The translations under genes and the position numbers were made by a program. Of a stretch of DNA of 64,000 nt, positions 33,911 through 42,901 are shown in pieces. The notes beneath the pieces were generated by a model. The model was not told where the DNA came from, ran no database searches, and saw only the letters and a list, made by a program, of their open reading frames with translations. The DNA comes from Hyphomicrobiales bacterium (GTDB taxonomy: Bacteria; Pseudomonadota; Alphaproteobacteria; Rhizobiales; Rhizobiaceae). The stretch is taken from NCBI GenBank assembly GCA_900469615.1, contig UBYA01000007.1, forward strand, positions 124,001-188,000, written 5' to 3'. Position 1 is the first letter of the stretch, and every line of letters starts with the position of its first letter.

Positions 33911-35266
33911 ATGGGCAATACCGGCGTCATCGACCATTTTCTCGAAGTCTTCACCCGCTATATCGACGGCGGTTTCGGACTGCTCCGGCCCGAAGTGGCC
34001 TTCATCGCCACCACCTTGATCGTCATCGACGTCACACTGGCAGCCCTCTTCTGGTCCTGGGGCGCCGACGAGGACATCATCGCCCGGCTCGTCAAGAAGA
34101 CGCTCTTCGTCGGCGTCTTCGCCTATATCATCGGCAACTGGAACAACCTTGCCCGTATCGTCTTCGAAAGCTTCGCCGGTCTCGGTCTGAAGGCGTCCGG
34201 CACCGGCTTTACCGTGAGTGATCTTCTGCGCCCCGGCAAGGTGGCGCAGACCGGCCTCGATGCCGGTCGGCCTCTCCTCGATTCCATCTCGAACCTGATG
34301 GGCTATTGGGCCTTCTTCGAGAATTTCATTCAGATCGCCTGCATGTTGTTCGCCTGGGCGTTGGTGCTGCTCGCCTTCTTTGTGCTCGCCATCCAGCTAT
34401 TCGTCACCCTGATCGAGTTCAAGCTGACGACGCTCGCCGGTTTCGTGCTGATCCCCTTCGGTCTCTTCGGCAAATCCGCCTTCATGGCTGAGCGCGTCCT
34501 CGGCAATGTCATTTCTTCCGGCATCAAGGTGCTGGTGCTAGCCGTCATCATCGGCATTGGTTCGACCCTGTTTTCCGAGTTCACTGCCGGTTTTGGCGGC
34601 GCGACCCCGACCATCGACGAGGCCATGGCTATCGTGCTCGCGGCGCTATCGCTGCTCGGTCTTGGCATTTTCGGTCCTGGCATTGCCAGCGGTCTCGTGT
34701 CGGGCGGCCCGCAGCTCGGTGCGGGCGCCGCCATCGGCACCGGTCTCGCTGCCGGCGGCATGGTTGCGGCAGGCGCGGCAACGGTTGGCGCCGTCGCCTC
34801 TGGCGGCGCCTCTCTTCTCGGCGGTGCCGCAGCCGCCGCGCGTGGTGGCGCAGCGCTGGCCGGTGGCGCATCGACCGCCTATAGCCTTGGCGCCGCCGGT
34901 GAGACCGGCGCTTCCGCTGTGGCCTCCGGTCTTGGCAATGTCGCTTCGACGGGTGCCAAGGCTGCCGTTTCTCCCCTGAAGAAGGCTGCTGGCCGCGCGT
35001 CCGACAGCCTGAAATCCAGCTACCAGTCCGGCGCTCGTGCCGCCTTCGAGGCCAGTGGCGGATCGTCAACGGCCGGCACCGTAGGCGGCGATGGGCCGGA
35101 AACCGCATCAGGTTCCACCTCTCCATCCGAAAACCCACCAGCTTGGGCGAAGCGCATGAAGCGCTCCCAGACCATGACGCACGGCGTTCAGGCGGCCGCG
35201 CACGCCGTCAAATCCGGCGACGCCCATGGCGGTGGATCGTCCGTCAATCTCTCCGAAGGCAATTGA
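33911..35266 (+). CDS. trbL: TrbL, VirB6-like channel protein
   Basis: A 451-residue polytopic membrane protein: spans near 35-60, 75-95, 135-165, 175-200 and 205-260, then a glycine/alanine-rich hydrophobic segment (about 260-345) and a soluble tail to NLSEGN. It starts MGNTGVIDHFLEVFTRYIDGGF, the usual TrbL N-terminus. It forms part of the inner-membrane channel. It starts 2 bp after trbK. Confidence 0.94.
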   Translation: MGNTGVIDHFLEVFTRYIDGGFGLLRPEVAFIATTLIVIDVTLAALFWSWGADEDIIARLVKKTLFVGVFAYIIGNWNNLARIVFESFAGLGLKASGTGFTVSDLLRPGKVAQTGLDAGRPLLDSISNLMGYWAFFENFIQIACMLFAWALVLLAFFVLAIQLFVTLIEFKLTTLAGFVLIPFGLFGKSAFMAERVLGNVISSGIKVLVLAVIIGIGSTLFSEFTAGFGGATPTIDEAMAIVLAALSLLGLGIFGPGIASGLVSGGPQLGAGAAIGTGLAAGGMVAAGAATVGAVASGGASLLGGAAAAARGGAALAGGASTAYSLGAAGETGASAVASGLGNVASTGAKAAVSPLKKAAGRASDSLKSSYQSGARAAFEASGGSSTAGTVGGDGPETASGSTSPSENPPAWAKRMKRSQTMTHGVQAAAHAVKSGDAHGGGSSVNLSEGN

Positions 35267-35268
35267 CC

Positions 35269-35952
35269 ATGTTCAAGCGACCCTCCACCCATTACGGCAA
35301 ATCTCCCGAACCCGAGACGCCCTATCAGCGTGCGGCCCAGGTCTGGGACGACCGTATAGGCTCTGCCCGCGTTCAGGCAAAGAACTGGCGGCTGATGGCA
35401 TTCGGCTCGCTCGCCTTGTCGGCAGGATTGTCGGGTGCGCTGGTCTGGCAGTCGATGAACGGTTCGATCGTGCCCTGGGTGGTGCAGGTCGACAAGCTCG
35501 GTCAGGCGCAAGCCATCGCACCCGCGACTGCTGACTATCAGCCCAACGACGCCCAGATTGCCTTCTACCTCGCCCGCTTCATCGAGCAGGTCAGGAGCAT
35601 TCCCGCCGATCCGATCATCGTCCGTCAGAACTGGCTGCGCGCCTATGATTTTACGACGCAGGGCGGCGCGCTGGCGCTCAACGACTATGCGCGCGCCAAT
35701 GATCCCTTCGCCAAGGTCGGCAAGCAACAGATCGCTGTTGAAGTGTCATCGGTCATTCGCGCCTCGCCGTCGAGCTTCCGCGTCGCCTGGATCGAGCGTC
35801 GCTATCAGGACGGATCATTGGCCGCGACCGAGCGCTGGTCCGCCATCCTTACCGTCGCCGTGCAGCCGCCCCGCGATGCCGACACGCTCAGGAAAAATCC
35901 CCTCGGGATCTACATCAACGCCATCAACTGGTCGAAGGAGCTTGGATCATGA
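35269..35952 (+). CDS. trbF: TrbF, VirB8-like protein
   Basis: A 227-residue bitopic protein beginning MFKRPSTHYGKSPEPETPYQRAAQ. One membrane span (about 42-63) precedes a periplasmic NTF2-like domain (FYLARFIEQVRSIPADPIIVRQNW; NPLGIYINAINWSKEL). It overlaps trbG by ATGA. Confidence 0.94.
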   Translation: MFKRPSTHYGKSPEPETPYQRAAQVWDDRIGSARVQAKNWRLMAFGSLALSAGLSGALVWQSMNGSIVPWVVQVDKLGQAQAIAPATADYQPNDAQIAFYLARFIEQVRSIPADPIIVRQNWLRAYDFTTQGGALALNDYARANDPFAKVGKQQIAVEVSSVIRASPSSFRVAWIERRYQDGSLAATERWSAILTVAVQPPRDADTLRKNPLGIYINAINWSKELGS

Positions 35953-37004
35953 TCCGGCCGTCTCATCTGACCGCCGGACATCCGGCGGCGCGTAGCTACG
36001 CACTTCCGCCTTTCCGTAAATCCGGCTTGCCGCTTCTGTTGCTTTATGCGTCTGCGCTTGCCGGGTGCGCGACACCGCAAAAGCCCCCGGAAATCTCCTA
36101 TGACGATGCCGCGCCCGCAGTCCTGGCGGCCGATCCGCCAAAGCCGGTTCAGGTGGTCGAGCTGCCGAAGGTCCTGCCGCTGCCGGGTCAGCTCAAACCT
36201 GTCGGCAAGGATGGCAAGCCAGTGCCGGAACTGGCGGACCCGGCCGCCCGGGTGAGCGAAGCCAACGCCGCTGCCCGGATGCAGCCCGTCAGAAACGGCT
36301 TCATCAACTCGATGCAGGTCTATCCCTTCGTCGATGGCGCCCTCTATCAGGTCTATACCTCGCCGGGACAAATCACCGATATCAACCTGCAACCCGGCGA
36401 ACAGCTTGTCGGCTCCGGCCCGGTCGCCGCCGGTGACACGGTGCGCTGGATCATCGGAGATACCGAAAGCGGCTCAGGAGCCACCAAACAGGTCCATATC
36501 CTTGTCAAGCCGACGCGACCAGAACTCACGACGAACCTGGTCATCAACACTGATCGGCGCACCTATCACATGGAGCTTCGTTCGACCGAGAAGACCTATA
36601 TGGCCTCGGTCTCCTGGCAGTATCCGCAGGACCAGCTCATCGCACTCCGCCGCCAGAACAGCCAGGCCGAGGCTCAGCAGCCGGTCGCCAGCGGCGTCGA
36701 TCTCTCCCGCGTCAATTTCCGCTACGACGTGACGGGAGACCGAGCACCCTGGCGGCCCCTGCGCGCTTTTGATGACGGGCGGCAGGTGTTCATCGAATTT
36801 CCGCGCGGCATCGGCCAAGGCGAAATGCCGCCGTTGTTCGTCGTCGGTCCGGAGGGCGACACCTCCGAGCTGGTGAACTACCGCGTGCGCGGCAACTACA
36901 TGATCGTTGACCGCCTGTTCGCCGCCGCCGAATTGCGCTTCGGCGCGGGCAAGGACCAGAAACGTGTCCGCATCTCCCGAACCGACGGGAGACCTGCGTC
37001 ATGA
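35949..37004 (+). CDS. trbG: TrbG, VirB9-like outer-membrane-complex protein
   Basis: A 351-residue protein with a lipobox-like LAGC after a hydrophobic segment (GLPLLLLYASALAGC, cysteine near residue 39), so it is probably a lipoprotein. The VirB9 core includes YQVYTSPGQITDINLQPGE, HILVKPTRPELTTNLVI, YMASVSWQYP and the C-terminal MIVDRLFAAAELRFG. It overlaps trbF and trbI by ATGA. Confidence 0.94.
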   Translation: MIRPSHLTAGHPAARSYALPPFRKSGLPLLLLYASALAGCATPQKPPEISYDDAAPAVLAADPPKPVQVVELPKVLPLPGQLKPVGKDGKPVPELADPAARVSEANAAARMQPVRNGFINSMQVYPFVDGALYQVYTSPGQITDINLQPGEQLVGSGPVAAGDTVRWIIGDTESGSGATKQVHILVKPTRPELTTNLVINTDRRTYHMELRSTEKTYMASVSWQYPQDQLIALRRQNSQAEAQQPVASGVDLSRVNFRYDVTGDRAPWRPLRAFDDGRQVFIEFPRGIGQGEMPPLFVVGPEGDTSELVNYRVRGNYMIVDRLFAAAELRFGAGKDQKRVRISRTDGRPAS

Positions 37005-38254
37005 GCACCGAAATCGATCCCGAAAAGGAGGAAGGCCGGAAGCCAGATACGGCAGAGGACGACGCACGGCCGCTGACCGGCGAGCCGGTTTCCTCCATGC
37101 GTCTTCGCCCCGATCCGCCGCGCGTCACGCGGCTGTCACGCAAGGTTCTGGCCGGTTTGGGGCTCGCCGCTGGCCTCGGCGTTGGCGGCGCCCTGATCTA
37201 TGCCCTTCAGACAAGGAATGGCGGCAATCAGGGACAGGAACTCTATTCAACCGACAATCGCACCACGCCGGATGGCCTGGCAGGACTGCCCAAGGACTAT
37301 AGCGGCGTGCCGAAACTCGGTCCCCCGCTGCCCGGCGATCTTGGGCGACCGATCCTGAACGCGCAGAACGGCGGTCAGCCGGTGTCAACGCCCGGCGCTG
37401 TCGCCTCTGCGCCCTCCGGTCCAAGCCCGGAAGAGCAGCGTCGCGCGCAGGAGATTGAGGCTGCCCGCACCGCCCGGCTGTTTGCACCGACCGATGCACG
37501 TTCCACCAATAAGGGCACGACCAATCCTGCGCAGACTACGGCGGCGGCGATGACCCCGCAGCCCGACCTCACCAGTCTCGGTCTTGCGCCGCAGCCCTCA
37601 ACACCCTCCGCGCAAGATCGCCAGCTTGCCTTCCTCAACCAGTCGCCCGACAAGCGCACGGTTTCGACTGATCGCGTCGCCGCCCCGGCATCGCCGAACA
37701 TCCTTCAGGCTGGGGCTGTGATTGCCGCCGCGCTCATCACCGGCATCCGCTCCGATCTTCCCGGTCAGATCACCGCTCAGGTGACGGAGAATATCTATGA
37801 CAGCCCGACCGGCAAAATCCTGCTCATCCCTCAAGGCACCCGCGTCATTGGTCAATACGACAATGGTGTAGGCTTCGGTCAGCGTCGCGTGCTCATCGTC
37901 TGGAACCGGCTGATCTTTCCCAATGGCCGCTCGATCGTTCTGGAGCGCCAGCCCGGCGCCGACGCCGAAGGCTATGCCGGTCTTGAGGATGGTGTCGATT
38001 ACCATTGGGGCGAGTTGTTCAAGGCGGCAGCCTTGTCCACGCTGCTCAGCGTCGGCGCACAGGCCGGTTCGTCCGGAAACGACAGCGATATCCTGCAAGC
38101 TCTGCGTCAAGGCGCGTCACAGAGCATCAACCAGACCGGCCAACAGGTGGTCAGCCGCCAACTCAACATCGCGCCAACACTGACCATTCGGCCCGGATTC
38201 CCGGTCCGTGTGATCGTCACACGCGATCTTGTCCTCGAACCCTATGGAGGTTGA
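37001..38254 (+). CDS. trbI: TrbI, VirB10-like protein
   Basis: A 417-residue protein with a cytoplasmic N-terminus, one membrane span (KVLAGLGLAAGLGVGGALIYAL), a proline-rich periplasmic linker, and the VirB10 beta-domain: LQAGAVIAAALITGIRSDLPGQI, LLIPQGTRVIGQYDNGVGFGQRR and PGFPVRVIVTRDLVL at the end. It bridges inner and outer membranes. It ends 1 bp before the DUF2274 start. Confidence 0.95.
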   Translation: MSTEIDPEKEEGRKPDTAEDDARPLTGEPVSSMRLRPDPPRVTRLSRKVLAGLGLAAGLGVGGALIYALQTRNGGNQGQELYSTDNRTTPDGLAGLPKDYSGVPKLGPPLPGDLGRPILNAQNGGQPVSTPGAVASAPSGPSPEEQRRAQEIEAARTARLFAPTDARSTNKGTTNPAQTTAAAMTPQPDLTSLGLAPQPSTPSAQDRQLAFLNQSPDKRTVSTDRVAAPASPNILQAGAVIAAALITGIRSDLPGQITAQVTENIYDSPTGKILLIPQGTRVIGQYDNGVGFGQRRVLIVWNRLIFPNGRSIVLERQPGADAEGYAGLEDGVDYHWGELFKAAALSTLLSVGAQAGSSGNDSDILQALRQGASQSINQTGQQVVSRQLNIAPTLTIRPGFPVRVIVTRDLVLEPYGG

Positions 38255-38255
38255 C

Positions 38256-38495
38256 ATGACGAAATTGAAACTCTCTGTGATCGTCGATGACAAGCCCGTC
38301 AAGGTCACACTGGAACTGCCGGCCGGCCTGCACCGCGATCTCGTTGCCTATGCCAACATCCTCGCCCGCGAGGCAGGCCAGTCGCCCGCAGATCCCGTTC
38401 GCCTGATCGTGCCCATGCTGGAACGGTTCATCGCCACGGACCGCGGCTTTGCCAAGGCGAAGAAATCCGTGTCCCAAACTACGCCGTCGATGTGA
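38256..38495 (+). CDS. DUF2274 small protein at the end of the trb operon
   Basis: A 79-residue protein: MTKLKLSVIVDDKPVKVTLELPAG, HRDLVAYANILARE, VRLIVPMLERFIATDRGF. DUF2274 genes stand directly after trbI in this class of ICEs. GGAGG 6 bp upstream fixes the start. The function is unknown. The 3' end overlaps the convergent LysR gene by 17 bp. Confidence 0.9.
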   Translation: MTKLKLSVIVDDKPVKVTLELPAGLHRDLVAYANILAREAGQSPADPVRLIVPMLERFIATDRGFAKAKKSVSQTTPSM

Positions 38496-39399
38496 CAAGC
38501 GAAACGTTTTGGGTGTCCAAAGAGGCCGCGATGTCCAGAAACCGCAGCAAGGCCGGATTGTCGTTCTGCGCCGACCAGACCATGCTGTAGGGCAAGGTTT
38601 CGTTGCCGATAGGACGGAAGACGACGCCAGGAACCTGCGTCGCTGTGATGCCCTCGCTTGCCAGTGTCAGGCCCTGGCCGAGCGCCACGAGCGAAAGAAG
38701 GTTATGCCGCCCGACACTGTGCGGAAGGATCTCGGGCTGGCGGCCCAGCCCGGCAAGCCTCTGGACCAGGTAGTTGTAAATCTCCTGTCCCGGAACGGCG
38801 TCACTGACGATGAAGCGCTCGCCGATGACATCGACCCAATCCAATTGCTCGGTTTCCGCAAGGATGTGCTGTTCCGGCATGGCAACAAAGACCTGCTCTG
38901 ACCAGAGATGGCGGCATTCGCAGCCTTCCCATTCGAGGGTTCCCGTCAGAAAAGCCACATCAAGCTGGCGCTGGCGAATAGCGGCGACATGCTCCGCCTG
39001 ATCGCCATCGGCGAACGACATTTGGATGGCCGCGTACTTTTCGGAGAATTTCTGGATGAGGTCGGCCAGAAAGCTGGAGCCTAATGACGACAGGATGCCG
39101 ATCCGCAACTCGCCATCGCCCACACGTCCGATAGCGGCGACTTCCGTTCGTGCAAGGCCAATCTCGGACAACGCCTTACGACCTCTGTCCACAAACTGCT
39201 TGCCCGCAAGGGTCAGGGTGACACCAGAATGTGAGCGGACGAACAAAGCCGTTCCAAGCCGAATTTCCAGATCGCGTACACGCCGACTGATCGCCGACTC
39301 CTGCACTCCAAGCGCTGCCGCCGCCCGACGAAAACTACCGTGTTCGGAAGCGGCGACAACGTAACTGATGTGGCGAAGTTCGATACCCGATCCCGGCAC
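38479..39399 (-). CDS. LysR-family transcriptional regulator
   Basis: A 306-residue LysR protein: N-terminal winged HTH (ELRHISYVVAASEHGSFRRAAAALGVQESAISRRVRDLE) and a substrate-binding domain (ELRIGILSSLGSSFLADLI; FVAMPEQHIL; GVVFRPIGNETLPYSMVW). It is transcribed towards the trb operon and overlaps the DUF2274 gene end. Its target is unknown: there is no divergent gene next to it, and upstream lies the 3' end of the defence operon. Its start is a GTG at 39399. The 191 bp between it and the DUF499 gene hold a 7-bp hairpin (39421-39440) but no gene. Confidence 0.9.
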   Translation of the reverse strand: MPGSGIELRHISYVVAASEHGSFRRAAAALGVQESAISRRVRDLEIRLGTALFVRSHSGVTLTLAGKQFVDRGRKALSEIGLARTEVAAIGRVGDGELRIGILSSLGSSFLADLIQKFSEKYAAIQMSFADGDQAEHVAAIRQRQLDVAFLTGTLEWEGCECRHLWSEQVFVAMPEQHILAETEQLDWVDVIGERFIVSDAVPGQEIYNYLVQRLAGLGRQPEILPHSVGRHNLLSLVALGQGLTLASEGITATQVPGVVFRPIGNETLPYSMVWSAQNDNPALLRFLDIAASLDTQNVSLVTSTA

Positions 39400-39590
39400 G
39401 CGCGCTCCTTCACAACAGTGCCGCAGCGAAGAGGCTGCGGTTTAGTACGAGGAAGTCAGCACAGCTTTACGGCGAGTGTTCGGCAAAAACTTGGTCGTAG
39501 GCTACCTCAGCTATGCCGGATGGACCTTCTTGTTTGTTTGGTTGATCGATGTCACGGCGTCCTTCGGCTGCTGTCGGTGTGCTTGTCCTT

Positions 39591-42500
39591 TCATTCAATC
39601 GACTTCTGAATGAAACCCAAGGTATTTGCATTTTCGATGAGTGTTCGCACCTTCGCTCGCTCAAGTCCGGCTGGAACCTCAGCATCAATCTCCAGACGGA
39701 GTTTAACGTCGCTTCCAGGAAGGGTCGTCAGCTGTTCGACGATCGCCTCGACTATCTGATGTATATCCCTTGCCGGTCGTTCCGATGAAATCATCACCGT
39801 ACCCAGGAAGCGGGTTGGCTTTTTTTCAATTGGTTGCGCCGTGGCGCTGTCACCTGCAACAGCAACGGACGGCGCAGCAGCGGGACCACCCGCTGTCACA
39901 GTTTGCTCTGTCGCCTCGAAAGACGAGGGCACAGGACGGTGCGCTTCCGCAACCTCTGGCTTAATGATGACACTGTCGCTGTCAATCACAACAATCGCGT
40001 TGCTTGCACGCTCAATGGCCAGCCCTAGATACGAGTCTGACTTCTCATCGTATCGTTCAGCATAAGCGAATGGGCCAGGCAACATACCGCCAATGGCCGC
40101 TTGTACAGCTTTGATAAGGACATCCTGCCCTTTGAGGCGCGGCAGGTAGATATAGCGGTTCAGATACTCGCGCAGATCTTTGAGAGACAAACGGGGCTTG
40201 TCGTTCCAGATATATTTCTGGAGGTCTCTGTCGAGGCGCGAAGGTCCTAGCTCGACCAGCAGTCCCTCCTCCGCCACCAGCTTCTTGCTGGCACGGGCGA
40301 GCAGACCGTCCTGCGCCGGTATTTTACCAGACTGCCACTCCCAATCGGCATGCGCGCTCTCCTGGGCCGGGTAATGCAGGTAGCACCAGGCTTCTTTCAG
40401 GCGCGTCTTCATCGTTTCGTTCGCTTCAGCCAACTTGGCCTTGGCAAGTGCGCTGTCGCTCTGCGTGAGATTTAGGCGTTCGGTATCGCGGACGATTTCA
40501 CCCCATGCCAACGACGCACGTACGGCGTCTTTCAGATGATCGAGCTGTCGGCTTTCCGCTGCAATGAAAACCAGAGTGTTGCGGTAGACACGTGGTGTGC
40601 TGCCGCGTTGCAGCAGAATGGTTTTGGCCTCCCCAAGGGCCTCCGAACCATCGCGTCCATTATGTGGATACTTTACGCCAAGCACCACAGCCCGCACCCC
40701 GCCCGCTTCGTCGGGAACTTCCGCTGACGATACGGGTGCCACCTGCACGGCGTCGAAATGCCCTCGATCCGCGAGACCATTCACATATTTTCCAAGTTCG
40801 GTATCGATCGTGACGTCAACCAAAGCCGCCTCGATCTGCGCGGCCTTATCGGCCGCGATGCGATTCAGGCTAGCCGACATGGAGTACCAGTAGCGGCCAA
40901 GATCAGAGTGCATAAACTTGGCTTGATTGGTCAGCCGCCGCAATGCGTCGCCGAAGATTGCCGGACGCTCCCCTGGCTGAACCACACCGAGATTGATCTG
41001 CTTGTCATCGAGGCCCGTGTTCTGCTGCTGCGCTGTCGGGGCAGTGCCCATGAAGATTGCCCGGGCAACGCGACGTGTGGCCGAATATCGATTGAGATTG
41101 GGGGCGGATTGATCCACCCTGTAAGGTGTCGATGTTGTACCATCAACGTCGCCAGCGATGATCGCCTGCCAGCTCACGTCGAGATAGTGGAGCAGTTCAG
41201 GCTCCACGCGTGGCGAACTCACCGCCACGCTGCCGGGCATAATCATGACCGACGGGTCGCCGTTCATCCAAAGTTCGTGAATAGCCTGCGCCATAAGGCG
41301 GAGGACGCCGCGCGTTCTCTGGAATTTTTCCAGTGATCCCCATGTGGTATAGAGCTGGTCGAACAGTTCCGGGTGAATCGGATAGGCCTTTTCCAACTTC
41401 CGACGGTAATCTTCATCAGCACAGCCTTGCGGGAAATCGTTCGCGTTCTCCCGATAGAGCTTGGCGAACTGCTTGAGCGTGTTGTCCCGATGATGGAACT
41501 TGTCGCCGGGGATGTCCTTGAAGAGACGACGCCGGACGATCTCATAGCTTTCTTCCTGACTGGCAGGACGCCAAGAAGATTCCACGCGGCTGAAAGTCTG
41601 CTTGAGTCGCGCGAGCGCTTCCTGACCGCCTTCTCCACCCACCTCGATCTGCGAGGCCGGCAGGGAGGCGACTAACAACGTGCCGGGGCTGGCCTTAACC
41701 GCCTCGGTCAGAGACTGGACGAAGGACAGGTTGGCATCGAAAGACCCGGACGGCAGCCCCTCAACCTTGTAAATTTGACGCAAATAAGCGACCCATTCGT
41801 CGATCAGGATGAGACACGGCGCGCATTTCTTGAAGAGCGCCTCGAGCAGATTTGAGCCTGGTGCAATACCGTTGGCATCGTTCTCGGCAACCATATCGAA
41901 GGCTTCAGCTCCTCCCAGCTGCCAAGCCAACTCACCCCATGTTGTCCGGATTTTTCGACCGCCATCAGCGTTGAGAACGTCCTGCGGCCCACGCGAGGTC
42001 CCGACGAGCACAGCGCGGTTGATCCCGTCCGGTACATTTAGGCCCTGCTTCTCGAGCAATTGGTCGAGTCCTGAAAGGTCCTGCACCGGCGTTGGTCCCG
42101 CCATGTGATATAGCGCCAGCATCGAGTGCGTCTTACCGCCGCCGAAATTGGTTTGTAGCTCGACGACAGGATCCCCACCCGCACCGGATAGCCGCTTCGC
42201 CGCCCCGACCAATAGCGCGCTCAGCCCTTCTGTAAGGTAAGTGCGACTGAAAAATTGGCGCGGGTCGCGATATTCCGCTGGGGCACTGCCCGAATGAACC
42301 TTGGCAAGGTCAGCAGCGAATTCAGCCTGCTGGAACTCGCCGGTAGCCACATCCTGATGCGGCTCGACAACCTCACGCCACGGCAGCAAACCTGCCACCG
42401 TCTCGACCGAGATTTCGAGACGCTGCGTCTTCCGCCGTTCCTCGTTGCGCTGAAGCTCCGTGAACTTCGTCCGTAGTATCGTGTCGCGCATCTTGCCGAG

Positions 42501-42887
42501 TTGTTCGGCCGTTTCGCCAGCGCTGATCGCTTCCATAAGCCGGCGCATGGTATCGAGAGCCCGCTCCGCATCGTCATAGGTAAAGGTCTCATTATGCGAG
42601 AGCTTGTTGCGGACATCGCTCAATTCGTTGACCAGTGACCTTTCCGCGCGGCCAAGGACCGCCTTGAATGCCTCGCTCCAGAAACGATCCATCGCATTAA
42701 AGAGTGCAGCCTGGTCCCAGCCTACAGAGCCGGTGCTGTTCGGTCGAAGGCTGGGCAGCTTCTCCAGAACCTGAACCTGCCAATGCCCCGGAAGAGACGT
42801 TTCAAGCCGCTTTTCAACGAAGGGGATCAACGCCGCAGGCAGCAGCTCCATACCCTCAAACACGTGTTGGCGTGTGCTTTTTGCCAT
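39591..42887 (-). CDS. DUF499 AAA+ ATPase with N-terminal Swt1-like HEPN domain
   Basis: A 1098-residue protein with two parts. Residues 1-125 form a Swt1-like HEPN domain; RNKLSH at 93-98 is an intact R-X4-H motif, the active-site pattern of HEPN ribonucleases. From about 165 onward the DUF499 ATPase follows, with Walker A NFGGGKTHS at 247-255, Walker B LILIDEW with D363 and E364, and the conserved tract DVLNADGGRKIRTTWGELAWQLGG between them. A proline/alanine linker near 990-1030 leads to a C-terminal alpha/beta domain that begins with RFLGTVMISSERPARDIHQI. It is the last gene of the operon, 14 bp behind the methyltransferase. I infer that the ATPase senses or remodels DNA complexes and the HEPN domain may cut RNA. 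Confidence 0.9.
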   Translation of the reverse strand: MAKSTRQHVFEGMELLPAALIPFVEKRLETSLPGHWQVQVLEKLPSLRPNSTGSVGWDQAALFNAMDRFWSEAFKAVLGRAERSLVNELSDVRNKLSHNETFTYDDAERALDTMRRLMEAISAGETAEQLGKMRDTILRTKFTELQRNEERRKTQRLEISVETVAGLLPWREVVEPHQDVATGEFQQAEFAADLAKVHSGSAPAEYRDPRQFFSRTYLTEGLSALLVGAAKRLSGAGGDPVVELQTNFGGGKTHSMLALYHMAGPTPVQDLSGLDQLLEKQGLNVPDGINRAVLVGTSRGPQDVLNADGGRKIRTTWGELAWQLGGAEAFDMVAENDANGIAPGSNLLEALFKKCAPCLILIDEWVAYLRQIYKVEGLPSGSFDANLSFVQSLTEAVKASPGTLLVASLPASQIEVGGEGGQEALARLKQTFSRVESSWRPASQEESYEIVRRRLFKDIPGDKFHHRDNTLKQFAKLYRENANDFPQGCADEDYRRKLEKAYPIHPELFDQLYTTWGSLEKFQRTRGVLRLMAQAIHELWMNGDPSVMIMPGSVAVSSPRVEPELLHYLDVSWQAIIAGDVDGTTSTPYRVDQSAPNLNRYSATRRVARAIFMGTAPTAQQQNTGLDDKQINLGVVQPGERPAIFGDALRRLTNQAKFMHSDLGRYWYSMSASLNRIAADKAAQIEAALVDVTIDTELGKYVNGLADRGHFDAVQVAPVSSAEVPDEAGGVRAVVLGVKYPHNGRDGSEALGEAKTILLQRGSTPRVYRNTLVFIAAESRQLDHLKDAVRASLAWGEIVRDTERLNLTQSDSALAKAKLAEANETMKTRLKEAWCYLHYPAQESAHADWEWQSGKIPAQDGLLARASKKLVAEEGLLVELGPSRLDRDLQKYIWNDKPRLSLKDLREYLNRYIYLPRLKGQDVLIKAVQAAIGGMLPGPFAYAERYDEKSDSYLGLAIERASNAIVVIDSDSVIIKPEVAEAHRPVPSSFEATEQTVTAGGPAAAPSVAVAGDSATAQPIEKKPTRFLGTVMISSERPARDIHQIVEAIVEQLTTLPGSDVKLRLEIDAEVPAGLERAKVRTLIENANTLGFIQKSIE

Positions 42888-42901
42888 GTTCCGTTTCCCC
42901 C

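Larger units (their letters stand above)
1..38495. mobile_element. Integrative and conjugative element, Tra/Trb type (left end outside window)
   Basis: The stretch holds a nearly full conjugation set (TraF, lytic transglycosylase, DUF3363 relaxase, TraG/VirD4, TrbB-C-D-E-J-K-L-F-G-I) together with a plasmid-like replication and partition unit, ArdC antirestriction and many small conserved ICE proteins. This gene content and order match rhizobial ICEs as known from the family. No integrase or attachment site is visible at the left, so the element continues beyond position 1. The right limit is uncertain: the conserved trb block ends at the DUF2274 gene, but the defence island and recombinase module to about 59.7 kb may be carried by the same element. 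Confidence 0.85.

Noticed and set aside
34740..34900. Glycine/alanine-rich repeats in trbL as a mobile repeat
   Set aside because: The low-complexity stretch is a normal part of TrbL proteins.
39421..39440. Hairpin CCGCAGC/GCTGCGG as terminator of the defence operon
   Set aside because: The minus-strand side lacks a T-tract, and the stem is only 7 bp.
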